Counted from the first letter of the stretch, positions 35,505-45,245 are shown. The stretch is 64,000 nt of DNA from Hyphomicrobium sp. 99 (GCF_000384335.2 NZ_KQ031382.1:1054001-1118000), one strand, 5' to 3'. Translations and numbers: made by a program. Notes: a model not told the origin generated them from the sequence alone.

Positions 35505-38114
35505 ATGATCGAGCGCTTCGTAGCTGGGACCGTTGCCATCTCTGTGCGGCAGCGCTGGCTTACCATTGTGCTTGGGCTGGCGCTCACCGCGGGCGCGATC
35601 CTTTACGTCATCAACCATTTCGCAATTACGACGGACACGAGCCAGCTCATTGCGTCCGATCTCGATTGGCGGCAGCGCGAGCGCCAGTTCGATCTCGCTT
35701 TTCCCCAGCACACCGACACGATCGATATAGTCATAGACGGCAAAACGCCCGAGCTGACTGAAGCCGCCGCAGCCAAGCTCGCGGCTGCCTTGAGCGAATC
35801 GCAGCCCGATCCTTTTCAAATTGTTCGCCGGCGTGACGGCGGTCCCTTCTTCGAAAAAAATGGCCTGCTTTATCTTTCAGTCTCCGAACTCAAGGAAACG
35901 ACCGAGGGGCTGATCAAGGCGCAACCGGTGCTCGGCACGCTTGCCGCCGATCCGACGCTCAACGGACTGGCAAAGGCGCTCTCGTTCGTCCCGCTCGGCA
36001 TCAAGGAAGAGCGCGCGAAGTGGTCGGACTTCGAAAAGCCGCTCGGCGTGTTGGCCAATGCCATTGACGATCTGATGGCGGGAAAAGAGACGAACTTTTC
36101 CTGGGGCGAGCTTTTTACGGGCGGAAGCCCCACGCCTTCTGAACTTCGCCGCTTCCTCGAGGTGAAACCCGTCCTCGACTATTCCGATCTGCAGCCCGGC
36201 GCCGATGCAACCTCCTTGATTCGCAAGACGGCCGAACGGCTTGGGCTGACCCCCGAGAACGGCGTGCGCGTGCGGCTCACGGGATCGGTCCCGATGGCGG
36301 ATGAGGAGTTTGGAACCGTTGCCGAAGGCGCGGTCATCAATACGGCCGTCACGATCGCGGCCGTTCTCTTCATTTTGTGGCTGGCCCTGAAATCGGGTCG
36401 CATCGTCTTTGCCGTTCTTGTCAGTCTTTTCGCCGGACTGGCGATGACGGGGGCGCTGGGACTTTATCTTGTCGGCGCTTTGAATCTCATCTCGATCGCG
36501 TTCGCTGTGCTGTTCGTCGGCATCGGCGTCGATTTCGGCATCCAGTTTTCGGTGAGGTATCGCCACGAGCGCTTCAGCAAGCAGGGCCTTTGCGACGCGT
36601 TGATCGCTGCGGGCAAGAACGCCGGAAAACCGCTCGCACTCGCCGCCGCCGCGACGACAGCGGGCTTCTACGCCTTTCTGCCGACCGATTATCGCGGCGT
36701 GTCCGAGCTTGGCCTCATTGCCGGCAGCGGCATGATTATCGCGTTCCTGACGAGCATCACATTTTTGCCGGCGATGCTTTCGCTGTTCAATCCTCCAGGC
36801 GAAGCACACGATGTCGGCTATCGCGCGCTCGCGCCGGTTGACCGCTTCATGGCGCGTCACCGCCACATCATCCTGGCGCTGACGGCGATCTGCGTCGTCG
36901 CCGGACTGCCGCTACTTACGAAGCTAGAGTTCGATTTCAATCCGATCAACCTGCGCAGCAATAAGGTGGAGTCCGTCGCCACCTTCAATGATCTCATGCG
37001 CGATCCGGCGACCGCTCCCAACACCATCGAAGTGCTCGCTCCGAATTTGACGGATGCGGAAGCGCTCGCAGCCAAGCTCGATAAGTTGCCGGAAGCCGCT
37101 CAAACGGTCACGCTCGCAAGCTTCGTCCCCGACCATCAGGACGAAAAGCTGGCGATTATAAGGGATGCCGCAGACTTACTCGGCCCGACGATCGAGCCCG
37201 ACGAAATCGCGGCGGCGCCGACAGACGCTGAAACGCAGACGAGGTTGCGGGACACGGCGTCGGCGTTCGAGGACGTGAGCAAACTTCCCGGCGCCCCGCC
37301 CCTTGCCGTTCACATGGCGCAAACGCTGCGCAAGCTCGCAGACGCGCCGGCAGATGTGCGTGCGAAGGTCGAGAAAGCGCTGCTCGACGGGCTGAAGTTG
37401 CGCCTCACGCAAATTCGCTCAGCTCTCAAGGCCGAGCCCATAACGCTCGAGAATTTACCGCCCGAGATCATAGCCGACTGGATCACCGCCGACGGCCGGG
37501 CACGCGTCGAAGTCGCACCGACGGGCGATGGTAACGACAACGCCAACCTCCGTCGTTTCGCAGCAGCCGTCCTCGCGGTTGCGCCCGAAGCGACCGGGGT
37601 GCCGATCCTCATTCAGGAATCGGCAAAGACGGTCGTTCGATCGTTTATCCACGCCGGTCTCTTGGCACTCGTTTCGATAACGATCATCCTGTTCGTTGCC
37701 TTGCGCCGCGTCTCAGACGTGCTGATGACCCTCGTGCCGCTATTGCTCGCAGGCGTCGTGACGCTCGAACTCTGCGTGCTGATCGGGCTGCCGCTGAACT
37801 TCGCGAACATCATAGCGCTGCCGGTCTTGCTCGGCGTCGGCGTCGCGTTCAAGATTTACTACGTGCTCGCATGGCGGGAAGGCGAAACGAGCTTGCTGGC
37901 CTCACCGCTGACCCGCGCCGTCATGTTCAGCGCCATGACGACGGCCGTCGCCTTCGGAAGCTTGTTCTTCTCCAGTCATCCCGGAACATCGAGCATGGGA
38001 GAGCTGCTGGCGCTCTCGCTCGTCACGACGCTTGCGGCCGCCGTTCTCTTCCAGCCGATCCTGATGGGTCCGCCGCGGAACGCCAAGCCCGACGACAAGG
38101 TCCAGAAAGACTGA
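35505..38114 (+). CDS. hpnN: Hopanoid transporter HpnN (RND superfamily)
   Basis: Inner-membrane RND-type protein of 869 residues, thought to move hopanoids to the outer membrane. It has an N-terminal helix, a large periplasmic loop (about 40-280), a first sterol-sensing-like bundle of helices (about 285-440, with FVGIGVDFGIQFSVRYRHERF), a second periplasmic loop and a final bundle (about 710-850). This is the MmpL-like architecture. It is shorter than drug-efflux RND pumps, as usual for HpnN. The gene stands between ispH and hpnJ. A GC-rich hairpin follows its stop. Confidence 0.92.
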   Translation: MIERFVAGTVAISVRQRWLTIVLGLALTAGAILYVINHFAITTDTSQLIASDLDWRQRERQFDLAFPQHTDTIDIVIDGKTPELTEAAAAKLAAALSESQPDPFQIVRRRDGGPFFEKNGLLYLSVSELKETTEGLIKAQPVLGTLAADPTLNGLAKALSFVPLGIKEERAKWSDFEKPLGVLANAIDDLMAGKETNFSWGELFTGGSPTPSELRRFLEVKPVLDYSDLQPGADATSLIRKTAERLGLTPENGVRVRLTGSVPMADEEFGTVAEGAVINTAVTIAAVLFILWLALKSGRIVFAVLVSLFAGLAMTGALGLYLVGALNLISIAFAVLFVGIGVDFGIQFSVRYRHERFSKQGLCDALIAAGKNAGKPLALAAAATTAGFYAFLPTDYRGVSELGLIAGSGMIIAFLTSITFLPAMLSLFNPPGEAHDVGYRALAPVDRFMARHRHIILALTAICVVAGLPLLTKLEFDFNPINLRSNKVESVATFNDLMRDPATAPNTIEVLAPNLTDAEALAAKLDKLPEAAQTVTLASFVPDHQDEKLAIIRDAADLLGPTIEPDEIAAAPTDAETQTRLRDTASAFEDVSKLPGAPPLAVHMAQTLRKLADAPADVRAKVEKALLDGLKLRLTQIRSALKAEPITLENLPPEIIADWITADGRARVEVAPTGDGNDNANLRRFAAAVLAVAPEATGVPILIQESAKTVVRSFIHAGLLALVSITIILFVALRRVSDVLMTLVPLLLAGVVTLELCVLIGLPLNFANIIALPVLLGVGVAFKIYYVLAWREGETSLLASPLTRAVMFSAMTTAVAFGSLFFSSHPGTSSMGELLALSLVTTLAAAVLFQPILMGPPRNAKPDDKVQKD

Positions 38115-38140
38115 CGGCGCCGGTTGAAATTCCGGCGCCG
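38115..38140. terminator. GC-rich hairpin between convergent hpnN and hpnJ
   Basis: CGGCGCCGG and CCGGCGCCG form a perfect 9-bp stem around an 8-nt loop (TTGAAATT), right at the hpnN stop codon. There is no T run, so it is a likely but weak bidirectional terminator. Confidence 0.5.
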
Positions 38141-38180
38141 CGTCGTGTTCTCATTCGCAATGTCTGCGTTTCTCGATGTG

Positions 38181-39605
38181 TTACGCGGCGTTGCGGCGCT
38201 CACGCAAGAACTGGAAGAATTCGACGCCCTCTCTGAGGCGCCGCTTCATCATGTCGGGCTGCGTTATCATCTCGCCGACGATCGAAGCAATCTTCGGCAC
38301 CCGGAAGTAGAACTTGCGATAGAACTCCTCGACCGAAGTGAAGATCTCGGTGTGCGACAGACCTGGATAGTGCAGCGGCGCGATTTGGATGCCGTTAGCG
38401 TTGATGAGTTCGGCATTGTCGATGTCGAGCCAGCCGTTCTCGGACGCCTGCTTGTAAAGGAATGTGCCCGGATACGGCGCGGCGAGCGAGACCTGGATCG
38501 TATGGGGGTTGATCCGCGTCGCAAACTTGATCGTCTCCTCGATCGTCTCCTTCGACTCTCCCGGAAGGCCGAGGATGAAGGTGCCGTGAATCTTGATACC
38601 GAGCTCGTGGCAGTCCTTGGTGAACTTCTCCGCGACCTCGACCCGCATGCCCTTCTTGATGTTGTGCAAGATTTGCTGGTTGCCGCTCTCGTAGCCGACG
38701 AGCAGCAGGCGCAGGCCATTGTCCTTGAGCACCTTCAGGGTCTCGCGCGGCACATTCGCCTTGGCGTTGCACGACCACGTGACGCCGAGCTTGCCGAGTT
38801 CCTTGGCGATCGCTTCCGCGCGCGGCAGGTCGTCGGTGAAGGTATCGTCGTCGAACATCAGCTCTTTCATCTGCGGGAACGCCTTGAGGATGTAACGCAC
38901 CTCCTCGATGACGTGGCCAACGGAGCGGGTCCGATAGCGATGGCCGCCGACGGTCTGCGGCCACAGGCAGAACGTGCAGCGGCTCTTGCAGCCGCGCCCC
39001 GTGTAGAACGAGATGTACGGGTGCTTCAGATAGCCGATGAAGTAATTCTCCATCACGAGGTCGCGCTTGTAGACCGGCGTAACGAAGGGCAGCGTGTCCA
39101 TGTCGTGCATCACGGCGCGGTCCTCGTTGTGCACGATGACGCCCTGCGCGTTGCGGTAAGACAGACCCTTGATGTCGCTCCAGGCCATGCCGTCGGCGAC
39201 GTCTTTGATCGTGAAGTCGAACTCGTTGCGGGCAACGAAGTCGACAATCGGCGCGTCCTTTAAGCTCTCGTTGGATTGCACCGCGACCTTGGCGCCGATC
39301 AGCCCGACCTTGAGGTTCGGGTTGGTCGCCTTCATCGCCTCGATGACCTTGACGTCAGAATCGAACGACGGCGTAGAGGTGTGCAGAACCGCGAGGTCGT
39401 AATCGCGCACTTGCGCGAGCACATCCTGCAGGCTGGTGCGGTGCGGCGGCGCGTCGATCAGCTTTGAGTTCTCGACCAGAGCGGCCGGCTGCGCCAGCCA
39501 GGTCGGGTACCAGAACGACTGAATTTCGCGACGCGCCTGATATCGAGATCCCGCACCTCCGTCGAAGCCATCGAACGAAGGAGCCTGCAAAAATAACGTG
39601 CGCAT
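38181..39605 (-). CDS. hpnJ: B12-binding radical SAM protein HpnJ (hopanoid cyclitol ether formation)
   Basis: Radical SAM protein of 474 residues with an N-terminal cobalamin-binding-like domain (residues 1 to about 170) and the iron-sulfur motif C206-x3-C210-x2-C213 (GRGCKSRCTFCLWP). HpnJ is required for turning bacteriohopanetetrol glucosamine into the cyclitol ether in Burkholderia. The family opening is MxTLFLQAPSFDGFDGGAGSR. The ATG at 39605 fits this and has AAGG 8 bp upstream; an alternative ATG at 39620 overlaps the hpnI stop (ATGA). It is downstream of hpnI on the same strand. Confidence 0.92.
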   Translation of the reverse strand: MRTLFLQAPSFDGFDGGAGSRYQARREIQSFWYPTWLAQPAALVENSKLIDAPPHRTSLQDVLAQVRDYDLAVLHTSTPSFDSDVKVIEAMKATNPNLKVGLIGAKVAVQSNESLKDAPIVDFVARNEFDFTIKDVADGMAWSDIKGLSYRNAQGVIVHNEDRAVMHDMDTLPFVTPVYKRDLVMENYFIGYLKHPYISFYTGRGCKSRCTFCLWPQTVGGHRYRTRSVGHVIEEVRYILKAFPQMKELMFDDDTFTDDLPRAEAIAKELGKLGVTWSCNAKANVPRETLKVLKDNGLRLLLVGYESGNQQILHNIKKGMRVEVAEKFTKDCHELGIKIHGTFILGLPGESKETIEETIKFATRINPHTIQVSLAAPYPGTFLYKQASENGWLDIDNAELINANGIQIAPLHYPGLSHTEIFTSVEEFYRKFYFRVPKIASIVGEMITQPDMMKRRLREGVEFFQFLRERRNAA

Positions 39606-39616
39606 GTGAGCGCCTT

Positions 39617-40750
39617 TCATATAGGCCTAACAGTCCCGTCGGCGCCGACGCTGTAGCGACGACCCCTCCAACTGACAGCTCCGGGTACATAGCTCGCGAC
39701 AAAAATCGCGAAGCTCAACATGTCGCGTAAAGGAGTGAGCAATATCGAACTCTTTCCCCCACCGGGCAGCCGCTCAACTTGTAACGGAACGAAAAGCCGA
39801 CATGCAAGCGTCCCCAGGAGGATCATCCACGCTATGGCGTTGAAGCCACTCAAAGGCAACGCTGCCAACGCAAAAGGCAACGGATGCGTTATGACGGAAC
39901 CGGCATAACCGGCGCCATCGACGAGGCGTATCGTTCGCGCCCATCGAAGCTCATGCGCGAGCAGTTCGCCGAACGTATTTTCCGAAAAAGTATGCCCGAC
40001 GGTGAAAGGTGCGATCGCAACCTTGAGGCCCTTTTTCCTCACAGCGTCGCCCATGGCGTAGTCGTCGGCCAAAGTATCGGCGAAGGCCTCGTAACCGCCG
40101 ATAGCGGCCAGCGTGCTGCGACGAATTGCGATTGTCGATCCGAAGCAGGGCTTCGCGAGGCCGAACTGAACGCCAACCAGTACACTCGGCAGAAAATGCT
40201 GATCGACCGCCGCCGCGGCAAGTCGAGACCAGAACCCACCTATCGCGCAGCCGCGATAGAGACACGTCACAAGGCCAACCTCGGGTTGCTGAAGCGTGGC
40301 GACGACATCGCGAACGTACTGAGGCTCGACACGCATGTCGCTGTCGCTGAGAATCAGAACATCGTGTTGAGCACGCGGAAAAATATTGAGGACGTTGGCA
40401 ATTTTTGGATTGCCGCCAGCTTTGCGGGCCGAAGCGACGAGTTCGATCTTCCCGGAAGAAAATCTCTCTTCAAGGTTGCGCACGACCGCTATCGCCGGGT
40501 CGGCAGGGTCCTGCACTCCGCATATCATCTGAATGTCGGCCGGGTAGTCTTGTCGAATGAACGTTTCGAGACTGGCGCCGAGGCCCGGTTCAGCGCCGTA
40601 AAGCGGCTTGATCAAAGAGACATTTTCCCCTCGCCCTAAAATCGACTTGGGCGAAGACGCAAATCGTGCCACCAATAAAGCAGCCAAAAGAGCGTAGACG
40701 CTGCCGATAACGGCGACGAGGGTGCATACAAGCCACAGACAGGACGTCAT
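39617..40750 (-). CDS. hpnI: Hopanoid glycosyltransferase HpnI
   Basis: Family 2 glycosyltransferase of 377 residues that adds N-acetylglucosamine to bacteriohopanetetrol. It has an N-terminal helix, the GT-A motifs (LIKPLYGAEPGL, ILSDSDMRVEPQYV for DxD, LADDYAMGDAV, HELRWARTIR) and C-terminal helices, as in ceramide-glucosyltransferase-like enzymes. Normally HpnK then deacetylates the sugar before HpnJ acts. No hpnK gene is present in this window, so it must lie elsewhere. hpnI and hpnJ are translationally linked. Confidence 0.93.
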   Translation of the reverse strand: MTSCLWLVCTLVAVIGSVYALLAALLVARFASSPKSILGRGENVSLIKPLYGAEPGLGASLETFIRQDYPADIQMICGVQDPADPAIAVVRNLEERFSSGKIELVASARKAGGNPKIANVLNIFPRAQHDVLILSDSDMRVEPQYVRDVVATLQQPEVGLVTCLYRGCAIGGFWSRLAAAAVDQHFLPSVLVGVQFGLAKPCFGSTIAIRRSTLAAIGGYEAFADTLADDYAMGDAVRKKGLKVAIAPFTVGHTFSENTFGELLAHELRWARTIRLVDGAGYAGSVITHPLPFALAALPLSGFNAIAWMILLGTLACRLFVPLQVERLPGGGKSSILLTPLRDMLSFAIFVASYVPGAVSWRGRRYSVGADGTVRPI

Positions 40751-40864
40751 TCTGACGTTACTTTCTGGTTTGACCTGGGGGAAAGCCTACGGGCTTCGAC
40801 GGGTAAGCTAGCGTTAAGAGCGTGGCTGCGATAGATCTGAGGTTGCTTGGCCGCAGGGCTTGGC

Positions 40865-41833
40865 ATGGGGGAATATCGGGACGTGAGATTCACTACCATC
40901 GCTAATTGGCTCGGCTGCATTTTGGCCGGTGTGGGTCTGTCGGCTTGCGCCAGCACATCTGCGCCGCAAATCGCACCACAGCACTTGGCTTCGGTCGAAA
41001 GCGACGCTGAGCCGAAATCCATCGCCGATCCTCACGAGCAATTCAATCGCTCGGTTTTCGATACCAATCAGGATTTCAATCACGACGTCCTCTATCCGGC
41101 TGCCAAGTCGTATAACGAGAACGTGCCTGAAGGCGTGCGCGATCGCATCGACGCATTCACGACCAACCTTTCCGAGCCGATGGTTTTTGCAAACAACGTT
41201 TTGCAGCTCCGTCCGGCTGCTGCGGCCACGACGCTCGGCCGCTTCGCACTCAATTCGACGCTTGGTCTCGGCGGCCTCTTCGACGTCGCGGCGACACAAG
41301 GCATGGCTCATCAGTCCGGCGACTTCGGACAGACGATGTACGTCTGGGGCTATCGGGAAAGCGCCTATCTGGTGCTGCCCATCCTCGGCCCGACGAACGT
41401 GCGAGATGCGATCGGAACTGGTGTAGAATTTGCCGCGCAAATTCCGGCAGGCACGTTTATACCGACGAAGGTCGCGACGCTGTACAGCCGGGTCAATCTT
41501 GCAGGCAGCGTGACCAGTCCGCTCACGAACCTGAGCAAAGCAGAAGATATGCAGACGCTCGAGGAAAGCTCGATCGACTTCTATTCGATGCTGCGCAGTG
41601 TGACCGATCAGAAGCGCCAGGCGGAGCTTCAGGAAGCTCTGACAACGAGCGTTTTGACGGGCGAGCCCTTACCACCCGATCCCAACGCGATCGAGCCTGT
41701 CATGGAACTCGTTTCATCACCGACGATGCTCAAGAAGCGCCAGATGACCGACGTGCCGAAAATGTCGAGCGCCGAGGATCATGGCGGTACGATCGTTGTC
41801 GTCGGTCCGCCGACGCCGGTCGAAGCGCGCTAA
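40865..41833 (+). CDS. MlaA/VacJ-family outer-membrane lipoprotein
   Basis: Lipoprotein of about 322 residues with a type II signal (hydrophobic stretch then lipobox LSAC-AS). The body has the MlaA features: EQFNRSVFDTNQDFNHDVL, the FTTNLSEPMVFANNVLQ segment, RFALNSTLGLGGLFDVA and the TMYVWGYRESAYLVLPILGPT block. MlaA takes misplaced phospholipids from the outer leaflet and works with the MlaC-like periplasmic carrier. Here the next gene, on the opposite strand, is the MlaC-like hpnM, so the pair may handle hopanoids as well. The start could be the ATG at 40865 or a GTG at 40883. Confidence 0.87.
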   Translation: MGEYRDVRFTTIANWLGCILAGVGLSACASTSAPQIAPQHLASVESDAEPKSIADPHEQFNRSVFDTNQDFNHDVLYPAAKSYNENVPEGVRDRIDAFTTNLSEPMVFANNVLQLRPAAAATTLGRFALNSTLGLGGLFDVAATQGMAHQSGDFGQTMYVWGYRESAYLVLPILGPTNVRDAIGTGVEFAAQIPAGTFIPTKVATLYSRVNLAGSVTSPLTNLSKAEDMQTLEESSIDFYSMLRSVTDQKRQAELQEALTTSVLTGEPLPPDPNAIEPVMELVSSPTMLKKRQMTDVPKMSSAEDHGGTIVVVGPPTPVEAR

Positions 41834-41975
41834 TTCGATCCGAATTTTAGCCAGGCCAGAATCAGCTGGCGCGGCGTTGCAAAACGTCCGCGCGGCTTAG
41901 CTGTTCTCTATATCAATGACGACCGTGAAGACGTCTCAGTGCGCCGTATAAGGTGCGTAGGGGCAGGAAGATCGC

Positions 41976-42003
41976 GGCCGGCTCATCGTCGACAAGGCCG
42001 GCC
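41976..42003. terminator. Inverted repeat between convergent mlaA-like gene and hpnM
   Basis: GGCCGGC and GCCGGCC form a 7-bp perfect stem with a 14-nt loop, just past the hpnM stop at 42019 (read on minus). No T run follows, so terminator function is only suggested. Confidence 0.35.
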
Positions 42004-42018
42004 ACGAATGTCGTGCAA

Positions 42019-42654
42019 TCAGCTACCCGATAGCAGCCTATCGCCCTGCTTCTTGAGCGAAGCAATCAGAGCATCGGGGCCGCCTGCTTTTAGGATCGAT
42101 GAGAACTCAGCGCGACGGCTGGCAAGTTCGCTGATGGTACCGTCGAGATAGACATCGACGATCCGCCATTGCTGTCCCGTCTTGCGCAGCAAGTAATTGA
42201 TCGCAACCGGCTTGCCGTTGCTTTGAACGATCCGGGTCTTCACCATTTTGTCAGACGGCGGCCGATCCGTAATCTCGGCGATTTCGAATGTCTCGCCGGA
42301 GAATCCGTCAAAGCGCTTCGCATAGGTCGCAATCATCATGCGAGCAAACGCATCGGTAACGGCGGCCTTCTGCTCGGGCTGGAACGTGTCCCAGCTTTGT
42401 CCGACTGCCACGCGGGACATCGATTGGATGTCGTACGTTTTCGACAGAACGGGCGCGAGAGCGTTGAAACGGCCTTGCACGCCAAGCGCCTGCGCCTGCT
42501 TCATCGTGTCGAGTAGCGTAGCGTTTAGGCCGCTAATCGTCTTTTCTGGCGCGTCGAAGGCTTGCGCGCTCGCAAGTTGAGGTGAAGCGAGAAGCGCTGT
42601 CATCAAAGCTGCGATCGAAGCCCCAAAAATACGTGATTTCTTGGCCGGGACCAT
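42019..42654 (-). CDS. hpnM: Hopanoid-associated MlaC/Ttg2D-like periplasmic protein HpnM
   Basis: Periplasmic lipid carrier-like protein of 211 residues with a cleavable signal (ending QLASAQAFD). The body is the MlaC/Tol_tol_Ttg2 fold: SMSRVAVGQSWDTFQPEQKAAVTDAF, TYAKRFDGFSGETFEI, TRIVQSNGKPVAINYLLRKTGQQWRIVDVYLDG. HpnM is the version found in hopanoid clusters. The ATG at 42654 has a strong purine-rich site (GGGAGGGG) just upstream. It probably carries lipid between inner and outer membrane in concert with HpnN or MlaA. Confidence 0.9.
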   Translation of the reverse strand: MVPAKKSRIFGASIAALMTALLASPQLASAQAFDAPEKTISGLNATLLDTMKQAQALGVQGRFNALAPVLSKTYDIQSMSRVAVGQSWDTFQPEQKAAVTDAFARMMIATYAKRFDGFSGETFEIAEITDRPPSDKMVKTRIVQSNGKPVAINYLLRKTGQQWRIVDVYLDGTISELASRRAEFSSILKAGGPDALIASLKKQGDRLLSGS

Positions 42655-42916
42655 TGCCCCTCCCTCATTGTTTTCAAATTCGGTGTGCCGCCGGCGAGTA
42701 GAATCCTCAGCGGCGGGAATGTGTCCTAGGTGGACACGGTGGCGGCATTTAGCCAACTTCCCCACTGTTGTCTGCCATTTGTGAGGCTTGGCTGCAACAC
42801 TTCCCCGTAGAGTCCGGTTCGATGTGCATGTTCCATTTTTTGCGCCGTGTCATGGGTTCATATTTGGAACAGTTACAGGGACTCGGGCTAAGGCTGTTTT
42901 GGGGGGAGTTTGGTCG

Positions 42917-44851
42917 ATGGATGTAATGGTGCCTCGGGTATCCAAAACACCGCTTTTGGACCAAGTCGATACGCCGGCCGATCTTCGGCAACTGTCCGAG
43001 AGCGAACTGCCCCAGCTTGCGTCGGAACTTCGCGCTGAACTCATCGATGCCGTATCGCAAACCGGCGGCCATCTTGGCGCTGGCCTGGGCGTCGTCGAGC
43101 TGACGGTGGCGCTCCACTATCTTTTCGAAACGCCGCGCGATCGCTTGATCTGGGACGTCAGCCACCAGTCGTATCCGCATAAGATCCTGACCGGCCGCCG
43201 TAGCCGGATAAGGACATTGCGCCAGCCCGGCGGCCTTTCCGGTTTCACGAAGCGCACCGAGAGCGAATACGATCCGTTCGGCGCTGCTCATTCATCGACG
43301 TCGATTTCCGCTGGCCTCGGCATGGCTGTGGCGCGCGAATTATCCGGCGACACGAATAACGTGGTCTGCGTCATAGGCGATGGCTCCATGAGCGCGGGCA
43401 TGGCCTACGAAGCGATGAACAACGCCGGCGCGCGGAGCGAACGGCTGATCGTCATACTGAATGACAACGATATGTCGATCGCGCCGCCGACAGGGGCGCT
43501 ATCGTCCTATCTTGCCCGGCTGACGTCGAGCGACTCGTACTTCTACGTTCGCGACATCGCCAAGCAGCTGGCGAAGGGATTGCCGAAAAGCTGGGAACGG
43601 CGCGCCGCGCGCGTCGAAGAATATACGCGTCATCTCTGGCAGGGCGGTGCCTGGTTCGAGGAACTCGGCTTCTACTACGTCGGCCCGATCGATGGTCACG
43701 ACCTCAATCAGCTATTGCCGGTCCTGAAGAATGTTCGCGACGCCGACCAGGGTCCGATCCTCGTTCACGTCGTGACGCAGAAGGGCAAAGGTTACCCGCC
43801 CGCTGAAGCATCGGCGGACAAATATCACGGCGTCGCCAAATTCAACGTCGTGACGGGCGTGCAAGCAAAGCCCGTAGCGTCGGCGCCGTCGTATACGCGC
43901 GTATTCGCGGACAGCTTGATCGCCGAAGCCAAGAAGGACGAGAAGATCGTCGCTATCACCGCGGCGATGCCCGACGGAACGGGTCTGGACATCTTTGGTC
44001 GCGAATTTCCGGATCGGACGTTCGATGTCGGCATTGCCGAGCAGCACGCGGTAACTTTCGCGGCGGGCCTTGCCACCGAAGGCATGAAGCCGTTCGCCGC
44101 GATCTATTCGACGTTCCTGCAGCGCGGCTACGATCAGGTCGTGCATGATGTCGCCCTGCAAAGCTTGCCGGTAAGATTTGCGATCGACCGCGCAGGCTTT
44201 GTCGGAGCGGACGGCGCGACGCACGCCGGAACGTTCGACCTCGCCTATCTCGGTTGCTTGCCGAATTTCGTTATCATGGCCGCGGCTGACGAGGCCGAGC
44301 TGAAACACATGGTCGCCACGGCGGCGTCGATCGACGATCGCCCGAGCGCCTTCCGTTATCCGCGCGGCGAAGGCACGGGCGTTGCCATGCCCGAAATCGG
44401 TATCCCCCTCGAAATCGGCAAGGGACGCGTTTTGCGCGAGGGATCGACAATCGCGCTCCTCTCATTCGGTACGCGCCTGCAAGAGACCTTGAAGGCTGCC
44501 GATCAGCTGGCCGCGCTCGGACTCTCTGCGACCGTCGCCGACGCTCGTTTCATGAAGCCGCTCGACACCGAGCTCATCCGGCAACTTGCCGAAAATCACG
44601 ATGTCCTCGTCACGATCGAAGAAGGCTCAGTGGGCGGCTTCGGCAGTCATGTGCTGCACTATCTTGCCGAGAACGGATTGCTGGATCGCGGGCTCAAGGT
44701 GCGCTCGAAGGTCATGCCGGATGCCTTCGTGGATCAGGACAAGCCCGAGGTTATGTATCAGCGGGCTGGGCTCTCGGCCCAAGGGATCGTTGAGACGGTC
44801 TGCAACGCGCTTCAGCTGAATAAGCCGACGGTAGCCCGCGGTCGCGCCTGA
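42917..44851 (+). CDS. dxs: 1-deoxy-D-xylulose-5-phosphate synthase
   Basis: First enzyme of the MEP pathway, 644 residues, joining pyruvate and glyceraldehyde 3-phosphate. The thiamine diphosphate motif is [18 protein letters not shown], and the [17 protein letters not shown] and [10 protein letters not shown] blocks are typical. The ATG at 42917 has GGGGGGAG 8 bp upstream; the in-frame stretch before it is not conserved. Its place beside the hopanoid genes, with ispH in the same locus, suggests coordinated precursor supply. Confidence 0.96.
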   Translation: MDVMVPRVSKTPLLDQVDTPADLRQLSESELPQLASELRAELIDAVSQTGGHLGAGLGVVELTVALHYLFETPRDRLIWDVSHQSYPHKILTGRRSRIRTLRQPGGLSGFTKRTESEYDPFGAAHSSTSISAGLGMAVARELSGDTNNVVCVIGDGSMSAGMAYEAMNNAGARSERLIVILNDNDMSIAPPTGALSSYLARLTSSDSYFYVRDIAKQLAKGLPKSWERRAARVEEYTRHLWQGGAWFEELGFYYVGPIDGHDLNQLLPVLKNVRDADQGPILVHVVTQKGKGYPPAEASADKYHGVAKFNVVTGVQAKPVASAPSYTRVFADSLIAEAKKDEKIVAITAAMPDGTGLDIFGREFPDRTFDVGIAEQHAVTFAAGLATEGMKPFAAIYSTFLQRGYDQVVHDVALQSLPVRFAIDRAGFVGADGATHAGTFDLAYLGCLPNFVIMAAADEAELKHMVATAASIDDRPSAFRYPRGEGTGVAMPEIGIPLEIGKGRVLREGSTIALLSFGTRLQETLKAADQLAALGLSATVADARFMKPLDTELIRQLAENHDVLVTIEEGSVGGFGSHVLHYLAENGLLDRGLKVRSKVMPDAFVDQDKPEVMYQRAGLSAQGIVETVCNALQLNKPTVARGRA

Positions 44852-44855
44852 TAAC

Positions 44856-44902
44856 TCCAGATCATAAATCTGGATCGGATCGCGTTTCCCATGACGCGAT
44901 CC
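44856..44902. terminator. Two hairpins between dxs and convergent small gene
   Basis: The first is TCCAGAT-CATAA-ATCTGGA (44856-44874, 7-bp stem). The second is GGATCGCG-N10-CGCGATCC (44877-44902, 8-bp stem). Together they fill most of the gap between convergent dxs and the Cys-rich protein gene and probably act as a bidirectional terminator. Confidence 0.6.
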
Positions 44903-44923
44903 GCCGGTGATCGTCCGAACTAT

Positions 44924-45199
44924 TCAGCGTTTGCTGCGATCATCCTTCTTGTCCGGCGGTCCGTCGATTACCTTGCGGCATGCCGGGCTCAATTTCTTGA
45001 TATTCTTGTTGAGGCACTCAACGATCCGGTCCTCGTTCGGGATCTGCCAGAAGCAGAGACTGAGCACATCCGGAGTGCAAGCAGCTTGCTCGTCAGCTGT
45101 TCCGCTGTGAGCAAACGAGGCGCCGGTCTGCGCAAATGTGATGACCGCAGCCGCAACGCAAACGACCAGCATTTTTTCGATTAGAATTTTGCGTCGCAC
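44924..45199 (-). CDS. Small secreted cysteine-rich protein (copy 1)
   Basis: Protein of 91 residues with a signal sequence (hydrophobic stretch to SFAHSG) and a short domain with four Cys: ACTPDVLSLCFWQIPNEDRI, then VECLNKNIKKLSPACRKV. This is the GLG1-like Cys-rich repeat seen in small secreted proteins of Rhizobiales. It starts with GTG at 45199, with AAGGACAG upstream. A paralogue with the same Cys spacing is encoded 47 bp upstream. The tail is lysine- and aspartate-rich. The function is unknown; the Cys residues should form two disulfides in the periplasm. Confidence 0.72.
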   Translation of the reverse strand: MRRKILIEKMLVVCVAAAVITFAQTGASFAHSGTADEQAACTPDVLSLCFWQIPNEDRIVECLNKNIKKLSPACRKVIDGPPDKKDDRSKR

Positions 45200-45245
45200 C
45201 GGTTCTGTCCTTCGCCAGGAAATGTCGCGTCTAAAATCGTTGGAC

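Noticed and set aside
35877..36866. 329-codon open frame opposite hpnN
   Set aside because: Antisense shadow; composition (Arg, Asp, Glu, His) is that of reverse-read helices.
38124..39263. 379-codon open frame opposite hpnJ
   Set aside because: Antisense of a complete radical SAM gene; Leu/Asp/Arg/Val-rich with no domain or ribosome site.
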